This document shows positions 11,702-21,915 of a stretch of DNA of 64,000 bases, piece by piece. The stretch's first letter is position 1, and the number at the start of each line of letters is the position of its first letter. The stretch comes from Diadema setosum (lineage: Eukaryota > Echinodermata > Echinoidea > Diadematoida > Diadematidae). Under the pieces are notes generated by a model. It ran no database searches. It was not told the DNA's origin and saw only the letters and a list, made by a program, of their open reading frames with translations. The position numbers and the translations under genes are program-made. The stretch covers positions 2,096,501 through 2,160,500 of the forward strand of contig CM067064.1 of the NCBI GenBank assembly GCA_033980235.1. Reading direction: 5' to 3'.

Positions 11702-11826
11702 CTCCACACCCCAGCCGTTGCCGCATCACAGCCCGCGCTCAGCGTGGGATACGCTAAGGTGCCGCTTTTCATTCGCATTTCAGCCAAACCCCCTCCAATG
11801 CCATTCAGCATCAATGAACCAATCGA
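11702..11826 (-). CDS. Candidate internal exon, unknown gene (minus strand)
   Basis: On the minus strand, TCTCTGTTTACAG (acceptor) is followed by 125 nt that are open in only one frame, then GTAAGC (donor). The frame starts in phase 0 with SIGSLMLNGIGGGLAEMRMK and continues through a stretch containing AYPTLSAGCDAATAGVW, ending with 2 nt (phase 2). The segment is clearly more GC-rich than its surroundings. A glycine-rich small-residue run suggests a packed or membrane segment, but I do not recognise the family and found no neighbouring exon. Confidence 0.4.
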
Positions 11827-12289
11827 CTGTAAACAGAGACATTCTATCACCCATATCGTTATATTGATCGGCTGTTATGTTGTCTCCGCCAATACTACCC
11901 TGTGTGGAATAACACCAAAGCGTTGTGTACGTCTAATCGCCACCAGATCGAGACCCAAATTGTTAGGAAGCGATCTCGAACTTGACCTTGTGCGTGGTTG
12001 GCAAAAATTCCTTCGAAACAAAGGAAAAATATGTGCTAAAAAGGAGCTTTGACTGTTGAGAAGACGAACAGTATTCGTACAATTTACATACAAGTTAAAA
12101 TTTAAATTGTCAGCAATCCAACCTATAGATACATTCATAAGAGTGGTTGAATAATCCTTTTGAATATGTTGAAGAACCCACATTTTGTATTCAAATTCAT
12201 GATTTTTCCACATTTTGTATTTTAGTTCAACTGCCATTATCTACAGGAAAACCGTCTATAAATAATATTACCCTTAACATACATCAGTG

Positions 12290-12552
12290 ACAAGTCGAGA
12301 AAATGTGAAATCTTTTCAATAAGTGAAATTTTGTGAAGTTCTCTTTATATTTTCCTTATATCGTTCTACGCATGTGACATCATACACTATAGTAGTCTTC
12401 CCATCCAGCAGTGACTGTGCAGATATTTTCAAAATTCATTATAGCTTCAGAACGGATTGTCCGATTTTCCCCCAAACTTTCACTAATGTGTTCTACTTAT
12501 ATTGCTGCATTCGCTCAATCCACATGCGTAAGAAGGTGGACTTATCCTTTAA
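12290..12552. repeat. TTAA foldback family 2, right half
   Basis: Contains the blocks typical of this family: TTCTCTTTATATTTTCC, GTGACATCATACACTATAG, GGATTGTCCGATTTTCCCCC, AAACTTTCACTAATGTG, TGCTGCATTCGCTCAATCC, ending at TTAA (12549-12552). The matching left half is not obvious here. The full copy is at 30920-31485. Confidence 0.65.
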
Positions 12553-12591
12553 GCAGGGAGGTGAGACGAAATTCGTCTCACCTCCCTGCTT
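12551..12591. repeat. Perfect 20-bp hairpin
   Basis: AAGCAGGGAGGTGAGACGAA (12551-12570) is followed after a single A by its exact reverse complement (12572-12591). It directly abuts the TTAA end of the family-2 repeat. Perfect pairing implies a recent origin or a hairpin element. Confidence 0.9.
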
Positions 12592-13774
12592 TATGAAGCA
12601 CTCACTCACATTAAAGGCAGATTGGTTGGGGCTATTACCATTTGCTGCAATAAATGACGACAATCACTGCAAGTAAGACTAGTTTCATCTTCCTTCATAT
12701 TAAGCCGAGTGCTGCATATAGTCTTGCTTCTGTAAAGTAGACCTATGCGAAATTAAATTTCATAGTGTGATGCTCGTAAGCAATATGGCACAGGGTATAG
12801 ACCTTATAGACCTATACGGTTTTAAAACATTGTGCGATATGTCGTCCGTCCACAACAGTCTGCTGGGGCTTCTAAAATAAGAAGAAAACATGATTCATTG
12901 GGTTATGTGCGTTGCTATGCCAATGCAAAAATCAACTATTAATTGTTAGGCATATAATTGTACTGAAGCCCCCCCCCCCCCCCCTCCACCCTAATGGCTA
13001 ATATTGCTGTTTACATAAAAGCATCACCCAAACCGAACCGGTCAATAACAAAATGGGCTTTGCAGATTTTGTTCATTCACCTTTTGGTTCTTGTGGTGTT
13101 GTAAACATCAACCAGTGGCTGTTCATTTTCGCCTTTAACAGTTTAATGTGCCGCATCCATGGGAAATTTCCACACACATATTAAACAACATGATGGTTGC
13201 ACAATGCGTGGGGGCAAGTCTGTTTACCTTTTGCTTGACAAGGAAGTATGAGTGAATGGTTTGAATGTGAAATGAAATGTGTGACATTGAAGGAGGGAAG
13301 GTATTCAATACCGCGCAATGTCGACTTATTGTGACGTATATGCCACTCCTCGGTGAGGTATTAACCCACATCTTTTATTGCAACCTATCCCATATCTCCC
13401 CCCCTTTTCGCACAAAATAAGTCTATGAGCTTATATTATTATGATAGACACAGACGTGGGTAGACGCTAGTGTTATTTTTGTTGTTGTTTCTCACTTCTA
13501 AGTCTCTTTGCATACATCAAAGTTAGACTGAATGTTATATTGAGTATATGTTTGTACTGCACTGTTTATGTGAGTGTTCTGTTCATCTCCGTCCTATGTA
13601 TGTGCATTTATCACATGTTTGTATATTTTATTGTGTTCTGCTTTCACATTTTTCTTAGTATGACGTCTATGTCCTTTCTATAATACAGAGGGACATATTT
13701 TATACACGCCTATTACCCTGTTCAATGGGTTTCTCTCTCTCTCTCTCTCTCTCTAAAAAAAAAATAGTAAGAGT
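12592..13774. other. No gene; poly-C and CT tracts
   Basis: Noncoding. A run of C lies at about 12969-12984 and a CT microsatellite at 13731-13754. No supported exon was seen. Confidence 0.5.
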
Positions 13775-14078
13775 CAGAGACTCCAACCCCAAGCACCTTC
13801 TGATCTGGAGATTCTCCCGCCCGAAACCCCTAGCAAACGGGAGACTCCAAGTTGATGTGTGTGAAGCGCGAAATTCCCAGGGTTCTAGATGCTCCCTGGT
13901 GCTATCTAAGGCTTATTTTTTTCAACATACGACAGCAATAAGTAAGAAATCCTTTCCACCGGGAGACACAGAGACAGGGCGGGATAAATCAAACCTCAAG
14001 CGAGAGAACGGGAGATTTTGCAAAAATGGGTTTTCGGCGGGAGATCTCCCGTCGAAAACGGGAGAGTTGGAGTCTCTG
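13775..14078. repeat. CAGAGACTCCAAC inverted-repeat element
   Basis: The left end CAGAGACTCCAAC is the exact inverse of the right end GTTGGAGTCTCTG. The interior repeats GGGAGA-type words (CGGGAGAC, CGGGAGAT, ACGGGAGAG) and the palindrome GGGAGATCTCCC. Flanks TAAGAGT and TAGAGTT are similar but not identical. A CAG...CTG terminus suggests hAT, though without a clear 8-bp duplication. Confidence 0.75.
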
Positions 14079-14447
14079 TAGAGTTAGTTGATTGCTTATG
14101 ACACTTCATTTTCTGTTTTGGTTCCCATCCTCCGAATTATGTTAGATTTATATCTAAAGTCATCTATCAGGCTGTATTTGCTTACTTAAAAATGAGTAAT
14201 CTCTACTTCTGTCGTGATTTAAACAGTATTTTGTAAATCATTACCCGTTATATTTCAAACTTCAATGATGTCTTTTTGTGTCACGTTTATAAGTTAAAGT
14301 TAGAAATAAATGTCATAAACAATTCAGTTCAATTCATTTCAATTCATTCAAAGGGATTGAGTTCATACAGTACTTTGTTGGTCAGTACGCATGACGGAAT
14401 GTATATCTTTACCTATATTGGCAGAGACATCTGGAAACTAACTGTCG

Positions 14448-15080
14448 TTAAAGGGAAATGAAACTCAAATATACATGTAGATTGGTTGGGAATGCATCAA
14501 TATTAGTAGAACTCAATTGTGAAGTTTTAGGAACTCTGATTTGACAATCTTTTCAAAACTTATGAATTCTTTACAGATTCGGTGCCGCCATGGCTTGCCG
14601 AGGCAACAATTTGTGACGTCACGTATGGAAAACGATATAAAGAAAATGATTATAAAGAAAATCTAACGTTTTTCACTTTTTCCAGCGTAATAAAAGAGAC
14701 TTACTTTTTTTCATGATACAAAGGGAATAATTACCATAACATTATGTCAGTAACAGGTAACATGATGTACTTCTCATAAAAATAATGATAATAATGATAT
14801 TAATGATAATAATGATACTACTACTACTACTACTACCACTAATAATAATAATAATAATGATAATAACAATAATAATCATGATGATTTTTTTTGGAATTCT
14901 CTTTATTTACTTATCTGTCGTTTTCTACACGGGACGTCGCGAAAATTTGTAGACTTTTCTTATAGCGATGACGATGCCAAAATCTGTAAAATACATAACT
15001 TTCCAACGATTTGTCCCATTTTCCCCACGTTTGAGACTGCTGCATTCATTCAATCTACGTGTATACAATGTCATGATTAA
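14448..15080. repeat. TTAA foldback family 2, copy with internal microsatellite
   Basis: Begins at TTAA (14448-14451) AAGGGAAATGAAAC and contains GACAATCTTTTCAAAACTTATGAATTCT, GCCGCCATGG, GTGACGTCAC, GATATAAAGAAAATG and GCGTAATAAAAGAGAC. The right arm has AACGATTTGTCCCATTTTCC and TGCTGCATTCATTCAATC, with TTAA at 15077-15080. ATA/ACT-type repeats (about 14785-14880) lie in the middle. The arms are diverged. Confidence 0.6.
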
Positions 15081-15096
15081 TACATGGTAAATATCC

Positions 15097-15460
15097 GACG
15101 TGGAGTTCCCCATGGTCAATGCTTGGCCCTCTACTACTTTTGATGATTACTATGATAAATTCATGGTCAATTTTTAGTGTGATAATGCTTGCAGATGACA
15201 CTGCTGTTTTAGCATTTCATAAAAATCTACATGATCTTATCCAGATATTAAATTCAGAATACAGAAAAAAAAAATCATCCGGTTAATGTGACAAATTAAA
15301 GCTGACTACTAGTATATAAGTGGTAAACGAATCTTACCAATTTTATCTCTACACACTCCGATATTGATCAGCAACTTGAATATGCTATAAAGATTATTGG
15401 CTTAAAAATGACTGCACTAAACTTGACTTTAATGAGTATATTGACAATTATTTAGGCTGG
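15097..15460 (+). pseudogene. Decayed LINE reverse-transcriptase fragment
   Basis: One frame reads a GVPHGQ-like start followed by LALYY, matching the GVPQGS-LGPL motif. It continues into LADDTAVLAFHKNLHDLIQI, which is the catalytic A/F-DD motif and the helix after it in Jockey/CR1-type reverse transcriptases. The motifs are degraded and followed by stops, so this is an old internal fragment. Confidence 0.65.
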
Positions 15461-15539
15461 AATTGCCATGGGCCAAATATTTCGCAAGGTTTTTATTTTC
15501 GCAAATTTCGCGAGTCGGGAGCTATTCGCGAATTGGGTG

Positions 15540-15725
15540 GTATTCGCGAATCGGGTGCTGTTCGCGAATCTAAAAACAGGAGAAAATATCAACTCTCATC
15601 CCGACATGAATGTGATGTGCACGCATCCAATTTCTATATTCAGTACTGTACTCCACAGGCGCGAATGTAACCACTCGCAAAATTGTCGGGAAGTCCCGAC
15701 TCGCGAAAAATTAGACTCGCTAGAT
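15540..15725. repeat. Diverged repeat shared with 710-900
   Basis: Second copy of the GCGAAT-rich repeat described at 710-900. Just upstream (15480-15575), TTCGCGAATNGGG-like words recur four times. Confidence 0.6.
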
Positions 15726-16077
15726 AGCGGCGTACACTATGGGAAACTTTGCAGCTTACTCACTAAACTATGGATGCTTTTAGAGCATTAACGCCCATAA
15801 TGGGTGTGGATTATGTGTTCGTGAGTGTGTGTGTGTGTAGGTTTGTGTGTGTTTGGATGAATATTTCTCAAATTGACGAATTTATATTATCAAGCGGCAT
15901 TATATTAAAGTGAGTGGAATAGTATGCGCTGTTATTTTGTGTGTATATATGCATTATTGTTTCTTTGTGAATAATTGTTTTCTATAGCTTTCAATGAAAT
16001 TCTGATAAAAGATACGCAAGAAGAGAAGGTTTATGGGTTTATCTTTGTGTGCGTGGTGTGTTCATGAGCTTGTATTC

Positions 16078-16079
<2 letters not shown>
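15726..16079. other. No gene seen
   Basis: Noncoding, with a short interrupted GT tract around 15818-15853. Confidence 0.5.
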
Positions 16080-16112
<33 letters not shown>

Positions 16113-16139
16113 AGAGAGAGAAAGAGAGAGAGAGAGAGG
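16080..16139. repeat. (GT)n-(GA)n compound microsatellite
   Basis: GT repeats at 16080-16111 followed by GA repeats to 16139. Confidence 0.95.
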
Positions 16140-16913
16140 TGTCATGGGATTGCAAACTTGGTTTCTTGCCTGTTTTCGTTTGTCTTTTTTTTTTCTTATC
16201 TGGCCTTTAAGACCATTATTGTGCAAAGAGATTATTAATCCCATCAGTAATAGCGTGTCGTTTTAGTGAAGTCGCTTCGGTGCAAGTCCCATTGATAATA
16301 ACTCGATGCATTTACTGATAAAGTGTGACGTTTGGGCTTATAATGGCGGTGATTATTAGATTCTTTCCACTTTGACTCTTCATTATCATCAAGAGGTGTG
16401 TCCATTGATGTCTGAAGCATGAAGCTCTCGCCTATAATTCACCCTGCTACTTTCAACAAATCTTGCCATATTTCCCTCTTTCTTCACCCAAATTTTGCTG
16501 ATGACGGGTAGTTGTGCATTCTGACTGTGTATTCTGCCTGATATGAGGCTGCCTGATGTGTGTTTGTGTGTCAAAATCTGCTCTCCAAATATCTCCTGAA
16601 ATGCATGTGTGAAAGGACTTTTTCTGCAAACTGTGACTATATCTTGGATATAGAAGCATTCAGCACCTTGTGAGTATGTAGATATTGTGTAATTCATCCC
16701 TCAAATGGAGTAGTTCTGGAACTGAAATCTTTGACTCGAGAGCTCCATGAATCAACTTTGACTGTGTTGGTCCCACATATTGACACTTCTGTGACAGTTC
16801 AGCCCTCTACACTGTATCTGCCTGGCTGCCAGTCCTCTCAATCTTCATTGCCAGGGTCAACCTAGAAGGTGAGAACAATTTACACTAATCCTGTTGCCTA
16901 TTGTCCAGACACA
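16140..16913 (+). other. Noncoding; probably includes the 5' UTR of the intact LINE
   Basis: No open frame is supported. From roughly 16700 the base composition resembles ORF1 that follows, so the retrotransposon 5' UTR probably lies here. I could not fix its 5' end or a target duplication. Confidence 0.4.
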
Positions 16914-17669
16914 ATGGCCACTACCGCTGGAGGACCCAGCACAAGACAATCTGCAGCTGTGACATGCCAGGTAGTGAAAGAGCTTGTGAAGAATGACGAG
17001 TTCAGCTCACTCCTGAAATCCATTGTACGCGAGGCCATGGAAGAAAAAATGGGAGAACTGATGAAAACAATCCAGGTTGTTCAGGGTGAGGTGCTGGACC
17101 TGCAACAAAAACTTCACATGAAAGAAAAAGAGATCACTGGATTGAACAAAACTGTGACGACCCTCAATGGTGAGCTGCAGAAAGTCAACAACACGGTCAA
17201 TGACCTCGAGCAGTACTCTAGACGTTCCTGCATTCGAATCTTCGGTGTGGAGGAGAGGCCTGGCGAAGACACTGAGGCCACTGCAGCAGACATCATCCGT
17301 GATCGGCTTGGTATCACCTTGACGCCAGGAGATGTAGATCGCTGCCACCGCACTGGAAAATCACCAAAGTCAACGACAACACCAAACGCCCGGGAACAAA
17401 CAAGACACCATCGATCAATCATCATGAAGCTATCGGCCTACAAAAAGCGACGTGAAATACTTGCGAACAGGAGGAAGCTGAAGGGATCTGGAATTTCCAT
17501 TGTGGAGGATCTGACAGTCAAAAACCAAGCACTCCTGGCAAAAACTCGAGAGAACAGAAAGGTTCTGGCAGCGTGGACAGTAGATGGCAAGGTCATCGCC
17601 CTTCTGCCTGCTAGTGGTGGAAAAACTGTGAAAAAGATGATACGAAGTGAAGATGACCTCATTCTATAG
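16914..17669 (+). CDS. Non-LTR retrotransposon ORF1 protein
   Basis: 251 residues from the first ATG (16914). An upstream GTG-initiated extension is not needed. Residues about 45-100 are a heptad-rich coiled coil. About 100-172 look like the RRM-type domain of L1-class ORF1 proteins (SRRSCIRIFGVEE, then DRCHRTGK). About 173-240 look like the C-terminal domain (SAYKKRREILANRRKLKG, then ALLAKTRENRKVLAAWT). Such proteins trimerise, bind the element RNA and act as nucleic-acid chaperones. The frame is intact. It is balanced in GC, whereas ORF2 is strongly AT-rich, which hints at separate origins of the two ORFs. ORF2 starts 150 bases later in another frame. Confidence 0.85.
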   Translation: MATTAGGPSTRQSAAVTCQVVKELVKNDEFSSLLKSIVREAMEEKMGELMKTIQVVQGEVLDLQQKLHMKEKEITGLNKTVTTLNGELQKVNNTVNDLEQYSRRSCIRIFGVEERPGEDTEATAADIIRDRLGITLTPGDVDRCHRTGKSPKSTTTPNAREQTRHHRSIIMKLSAYKKRREILANRRKLKGSGISIVEDLTVKNQALLAKTRENRKVLAAWTVDGKVIALLPASGGKTVKKMIRSEDDLIL

Positions 17670-17818
17670 ATGTAATCTGCCAATACTCTTGTTACTTCCT
17701 CAGAGAGCTTATTGTTTGTATGTATTCTGGGCTACTTCCATGTTTTAAGCCACATTTTTGTATACAGATTGTATTGTTTATTTCTCTTCTGGTATTGGTT
17801 TATCACGTTGTTCAGTGA

Positions 17819-20800
17819 ATGTGTGTGTGTGTGCATTGCAGTACTTCTACTCAGTCATGGCTGTGTATATCTTGTGTTTCAGAAATTCTACCATTTAATC
17901 ACATATGTGATGACAACGAATTCAAATTTACCCTTTATCAGTACTTTCATTTGTCAAAAAATATAGATATATCAAAATTTTATTCACTTGTAATAAATCC
18001 TTTTGAAATAAATTCAGTGAATTTTGATAATGAAATATCGTATGATACAGATACTAAAGATGATAATCAAATATTAGCAAGGTTTAAATGTCAATATATG
18101 TTTGATGAAGATTTCCGTTCCAGATTTTCTTATGAGCAATCAGATTTCTCAGTTTTTCACTTAAATGTGAGAAGTCTCCCAAAAAATTTTGATCAGTTTA
18201 ATGTGATGCTTTCATCACTTGATTATAGTTTCAGTGTTATAGCACTCTCTGAGATTTGGTTTAACGAAAATACAAATGTTAAATTTTATAATATTGATAA
18301 TTATTCTTTGTTTTATAAGTTTAGAACTCAGAAGGCTGGCGGTGGAGTTGCTATGTATATCCGCAATGATTATCAACATATATTACGCAAGGATTTATCA
18401 TGTATTACACCAGATTATGAAATGCTTTTTATTGAAATAGTCATCAAGAAAAAGTCTGTAATTGTAGCATGTATTTACAGACCACCAAATACTGATATAT
18501 CATCTTTTTCTGACAAAATGCATAATGTATTAGAAAAATTGGAATGTGAAAAGAAAGATATATACTTCACAGGAGATTTCAATATCGATTTATTAAAATC
18601 TGGCATACATAATAAAACAAAAGATTTTTTGGATATGATGTATTCGTTTAATTTATACCCTTTGATTACAAAACCAACTCGTGTATCTACCAAACATGCT
18701 TCTTTGATTGATAATATTTATACAAATGTTTTGTTGAATTATCAGTTCCAGACTGGTATCATCTATGACGATCTTTCCGATCATTTTCCAGTCTTTTGTA
18801 TATTTAAAACAAAATGTATGGCTGTGGTTGATAAAGGAAAGAAATATATTAGGAAAAGATGTATAACAAATGAAAATATATCATTATTCAAACAAAAATT
18901 GGTATTAATTGATCGGTCAAATGTTTGTAACCAGAAAGGGGTAAATGAAAGTTATGATATTTTTTTTGAAATGTTTTCCTCTGTATATAATAGTTGTTTT
19001 CCACTGCGGTTTATTCCTTTAAATACTAGCCCACGTTGTAGAAAGCCTTGGATTACAAAAGGTATATTGAAATCTATAAATGAAAAGAATAAGTTGTATA
19101 AATTGAGTTTGAAGAATCCAAGTGTTATATATTTTGAGAATTACAAGAACTACAGAAATAGACTTACAAACATTATACGATATTCAAAATATAAATATTA
19201 TACTGATAAGTTTACTTCTTTAAAATGTGATATGAAGAAAACATGGCAATGTATAAATGATGTACTTGGAAGGAAGAAAGATGACTCACTACCTCAATGT
19301 ATGTATCATGATGATGTGAAGCTTACATCTAGACAGGATATTGTGCAAAAGTTAAATTTTTATTTTGTAAATGTTGGGGCAAAACTCTCATCATCAGTAC
19401 CGAACACTTCGCGTGATTTTACTGATTATTTTTCATATCAAAACAATAACTCTTTTTTCTGTACACCAGTATCTACTCATGAAATAGTAGATATATCTTT
19501 ATCTATTCAAAGTTCAAAGGCAAGCGGTCCTGATGATATTGCGCCAAGAATTATAAAAGAATGCATTTATTGTTTTGTTGAACCTCTTTGTTATATTTAT
19601 AATTTATCTTTGCAGTTTGGTGTTGTCCCTGATAATCTTAAAATAGCTAAAATTGTTCCGTTATTTAAGAAGGATAATCCAGAATGTATTGAAAATTATA
19701 GGCCGGTTGCAATTCTTTCTATTTTTGCTAAAGTTTTGGAAAGATTAATGTACAATCGTCTTTCTAATTTTTTAACCAAAAATAATATATTGATACCAGA
19801 ACAATTTGGATTTCGAAAATATTTCTCTACATGTTCTAGCGTAATATCCTTCACAGATTATATTTTGCAGAAAATTGATGATGGTAATTATTGTTGTGGA
19901 GTCTTCATGGATTTGTCAAAAGCATTTGACACCATCGACCACAAGATTCTACTTAAGAAATTGTATTTATATGGAGTGAGAGGTGTACAGTTACAGTGGT
20001 TTGAAAATTATTTGTCCAATAGAAAACAGTATGTGATGGTCGATGGTGTCAGATCCTCTTATCTCTCTGTAAATATTGGTGTACCACAAGGTTCTGTTTT
20101 GGGTCCTCTGCTTTTTCTTATTTATGTTAATGATATAGTAAATTGTTCTCGTGTATTTAAGTTTTCACTTTTTGCTGATGATACAGTGGTTATGTTTTCA
20201 CATAAGAATATTGCTTTATTAATAAGGACAGTGAATATACAACTTCAATTATTAAATGAATGGTTCAAGAGTAACAAGTTATTTTTGAATTATAATAAAA
20301 CAAAATATGTTATTTTTCATTCTATGACTAAAAAAGTATCGTTGAATAGTGATACTTTAATGATAGATAATAATGTTATTGAAAGAACTGAATCAATATC
20401 TTTTCTAGGTATACTTATCAATGAATCCCTCAGTTGGAAACTTCATATATCCAATGTCTCTTCAAAAATCTCACGGACCGTTGGGATTTTATCAAAACTC
20501 AAACATTTTTTACCAAGAAAAATATTGATTATTATTTATAACTCTATTGTGTTGCCACATTTAAATTACTGTATTGAAATCTGGGGAAAAACATATCATG
20601 TACATATTAATAAGCTTGTTCTTCTTCAAAAACGAACAATACGTTTAATAAGTAATGCCCCATATTATAGCCCCAGTCTGCCATTGTTTATTAAATTACA
20701 GATTTTGCCATTGCATGAACTTGTCAGATTGAATATCCTTATCTTTATGTTTAAATATCATAGAGGTATGCTCCCTTCTGTATTTGATAATATGTTTCTA

Positions 20801-21013
20801 ACAAATTCTTATTTTCATATGTATTCCACTCGTTCCCGGAGTAATTTACGGTATCCCTTTACTCGTTTGACTGTACGATCCCACTCTATTAGGTTCACAG
20901 GTGTAAGTGAATGGAATTCAATAAGTACTGCTTTGAAATGCAGTACAACTCTTTCTAGATTTAAGTGCTTACTGAAGCGTTCTTTCTTTGAACAGTTAGC
21001 CATGACTGAGTAG
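17819..21013 (+). CDS. Non-LTR retrotransposon ORF2: endonuclease and reverse transcriptase
   Basis: 1,064 residues without a break. APE-type endonuclease at about 110-330: HLNVRSL (115-120), SEIW (144-147, catalytic Glu), GGVAMYIR, YRPPN (220-224), GDFNID (252-257) and SDHFPV (320-325). Reverse transcriptase at about 600-860: NYRPVAIL, DLSKAFDTIDH (698-708), GVPQGSVLGPLLF (754-766), FADD (785-788). The C-terminal part has the ELVRLNILIFMFKY and EWNSIS motifs of the Jockey/CR1/L2 superclade. It nicks target DNA and copies the element RNA into it. All key residues seen are present, so this copy may be recent. The ATG at 17819 lies in a GT-rich stretch; the true start could be slightly downstream. 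Confidence 0.92.
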   Translation: MCVCVHCSTSTQSWLCISCVSEILPFNHICDDNEFKFTLYQYFHLSKNIDISKFYSLVINPFEINSVNFDNEISYDTDTKDDNQILARFKCQYMFDEDFRSRFSYEQSDFSVFHLNVRSLPKNFDQFNVMLSSLDYSFSVIALSEIWFNENTNVKFYNIDNYSLFYKFRTQKAGGGVAMYIRNDYQHILRKDLSCITPDYEMLFIEIVIKKKSVIVACIYRPPNTDISSFSDKMHNVLEKLECEKKDIYFTGDFNIDLLKSGIHNKTKDFLDMMYSFNLYPLITKPTRVSTKHASLIDNIYTNVLLNYQFQTGIIYDDLSDHFPVFCIFKTKCMAVVDKGKKYIRKRCITNENISLFKQKLVLIDRSNVCNQKGVNESYDIFFEMFSSVYNSCFPLRFIPLNTSPRCRKPWITKGILKSINEKNKLYKLSLKNPSVIYFENYKNYRNRLTNIIRYSKYKYYTDKFTSLKCDMKKTWQCINDVLGRKKDDSLPQCMYHDDVKLTSRQDIVQKLNFYFVNVGAKLSSSVPNTSRDFTDYFSYQNNNSFFCTPVSTHEIVDISLSIQSSKASGPDDIAPRIIKECIYCFVEPLCYIYNLSLQFGVVPDNLKIAKIVPLFKKDNPECIENYRPVAILSIFAKVLERLMYNRLSNFLTKNNILIPEQFGFRKYFSTCSSVISFTDYILQKIDDGNYCCGVFMDLSKAFDTIDHKILLKKLYLYGVRGVQLQWFENYLSNRKQYVMVDGVRSSYLSVNIGVPQGSVLGPLLFLIYVNDIVNCSRVFKFSLFADDTVVMFSHKNIALLIRTVNIQLQLLNEWFKSNKLFLNYNKTKYVIFHSMTKKVSLNSDTLMIDNNVIERTESISFLGILINESLSWKLHISNVSSKISRTVGILSKLKHFLPRKILIIIYNSIVLPHLNYCIEIWGKTYHVHINKLVLLQKRTIRLISNAPYYSPSLPLFIKLQILPLHELVRLNILIFMFKYHRGMLPSVFDNMFLTNSYFHMYSTRSRSNLRYPFTRLTVRSHSIRFTGVSEWNSISTALKCSTTLSRFKCLLKRSFFEQLAMTE

Positions 21014-21311
21014 TAGAGTAGTATGTAAACTGCATGTGTGTGTGTGTGTGTGTTGTATGTGTGTGTGAGAGTGTGTATATACTATGTACGTATTAATGTG
21101 ATGATTTTTTTTTATTTATTTGATTTCACACAGAACCAGTTGTAATATATGTTGCTATTGCAAAGTTGCATTTTCATGTGTAGGCAACCTAACACAAGCA
21201 CAAGATGCTTTCAAGGCTGCCTGGCTCTCATTGTAAACGCCATTATTACATATTGTTGTGTTTTATTTTGCCGAATAAATGGCCTAAATTGGCCTCAATC
21301 AATCAATCAAA

Positions 21312-21640
21312 TACCCCTATTGTAACTCTGCTTGCTGTACCCCATACGCAGAGATTCATCTGTAAAAGACGAAACAATGTTTTCGTCTAAATATGTCCGC
21401 CACCTACCACCTGTTATTAGGTCTGCTGCACAAAGAAATGGGCATTCGGCATTCCCACACACATTCCATGTGTCTGTAGTATGTGTGATAGCTGGTTTTG
21501 TCTGTATTTACCTCTTTGGCCATTTACCCACCCCTGCTCTAGTAGATCAACCCATCAAATACCGTGGAAATTTTTGCTGCATATATTCTTATCTCATTAT
21601 CATAGAATTAACACATTTTGTTTCACTGCTGGAGAGAAAA
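21312..21640. other. No gene seen
   Basis: Flank of the LINE. Short open frames have no recognisable content. Confidence 0.5.
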
Positions 21641-21915
21641 CAGTGTTTCACAGTGTGTATACACAGTTGATTATGTGAAAATACTCGAATCCAACAGTGT
21701 ATTTGGGATTTCACACTGGTATGGTTTTTCACAGCAGAGAGTTCACATTGTAATGTTCTGTTTCACACTGTGATCGATTATTCACAGTGTGCTCACATTG
21801 GTAAAACGCTCGAATTCTACCATGTGAAGAGATTACACACTGTGTTCATAATGTGACCACATTGCGTTTACGCGGTGTTTCACGCTGTGTTTTACTCTGT
21901 GGGACACTGTGTTCT
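21641..21915. repeat. Repeat rich in CACAGTGTG / CACACTGTG words
   Basis: TTTCACAGTGTG, TTTCACACTG, TTCACAGTGTGCTCACATTG, TTACACACTGTG, GTTTCACGCTGTG and GGGACACTGTGTTCTTTC recur within 275 bp in both orientations. The last part (GTGACCACATTG ... GACACTGTGTTCTTTC) recurs at 32329-32375. It looks like an element built of subterminal inverted repeats; its class is unknown. Confidence 0.6.

Larger units (their letters stand above)
16914..21311 (+). mobile_element. Apparently intact two-ORF non-LTR retrotransposon (Jockey/CR1 superclade)
   Basis: Contains the two intact ORFs above and about 300 bp of 3' UTR with a GT tract (21034-21070). The last transcript-like sequence is GAATAAATGGCCTAAATTGG followed by a short (CAAT)n tail near 21299-21311. 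Short-repeat tails instead of poly-A are usual for CR1/L2 relatives. The 5' boundary is unknown, so only the coding part through the tail is given. Confidence 0.8.

Noticed and set aside
11576..12052. 158-residue + strand open frame
   Set aside because: It overlaps the better-supported minus-strand exon candidate and has no motif; probably a shadow.
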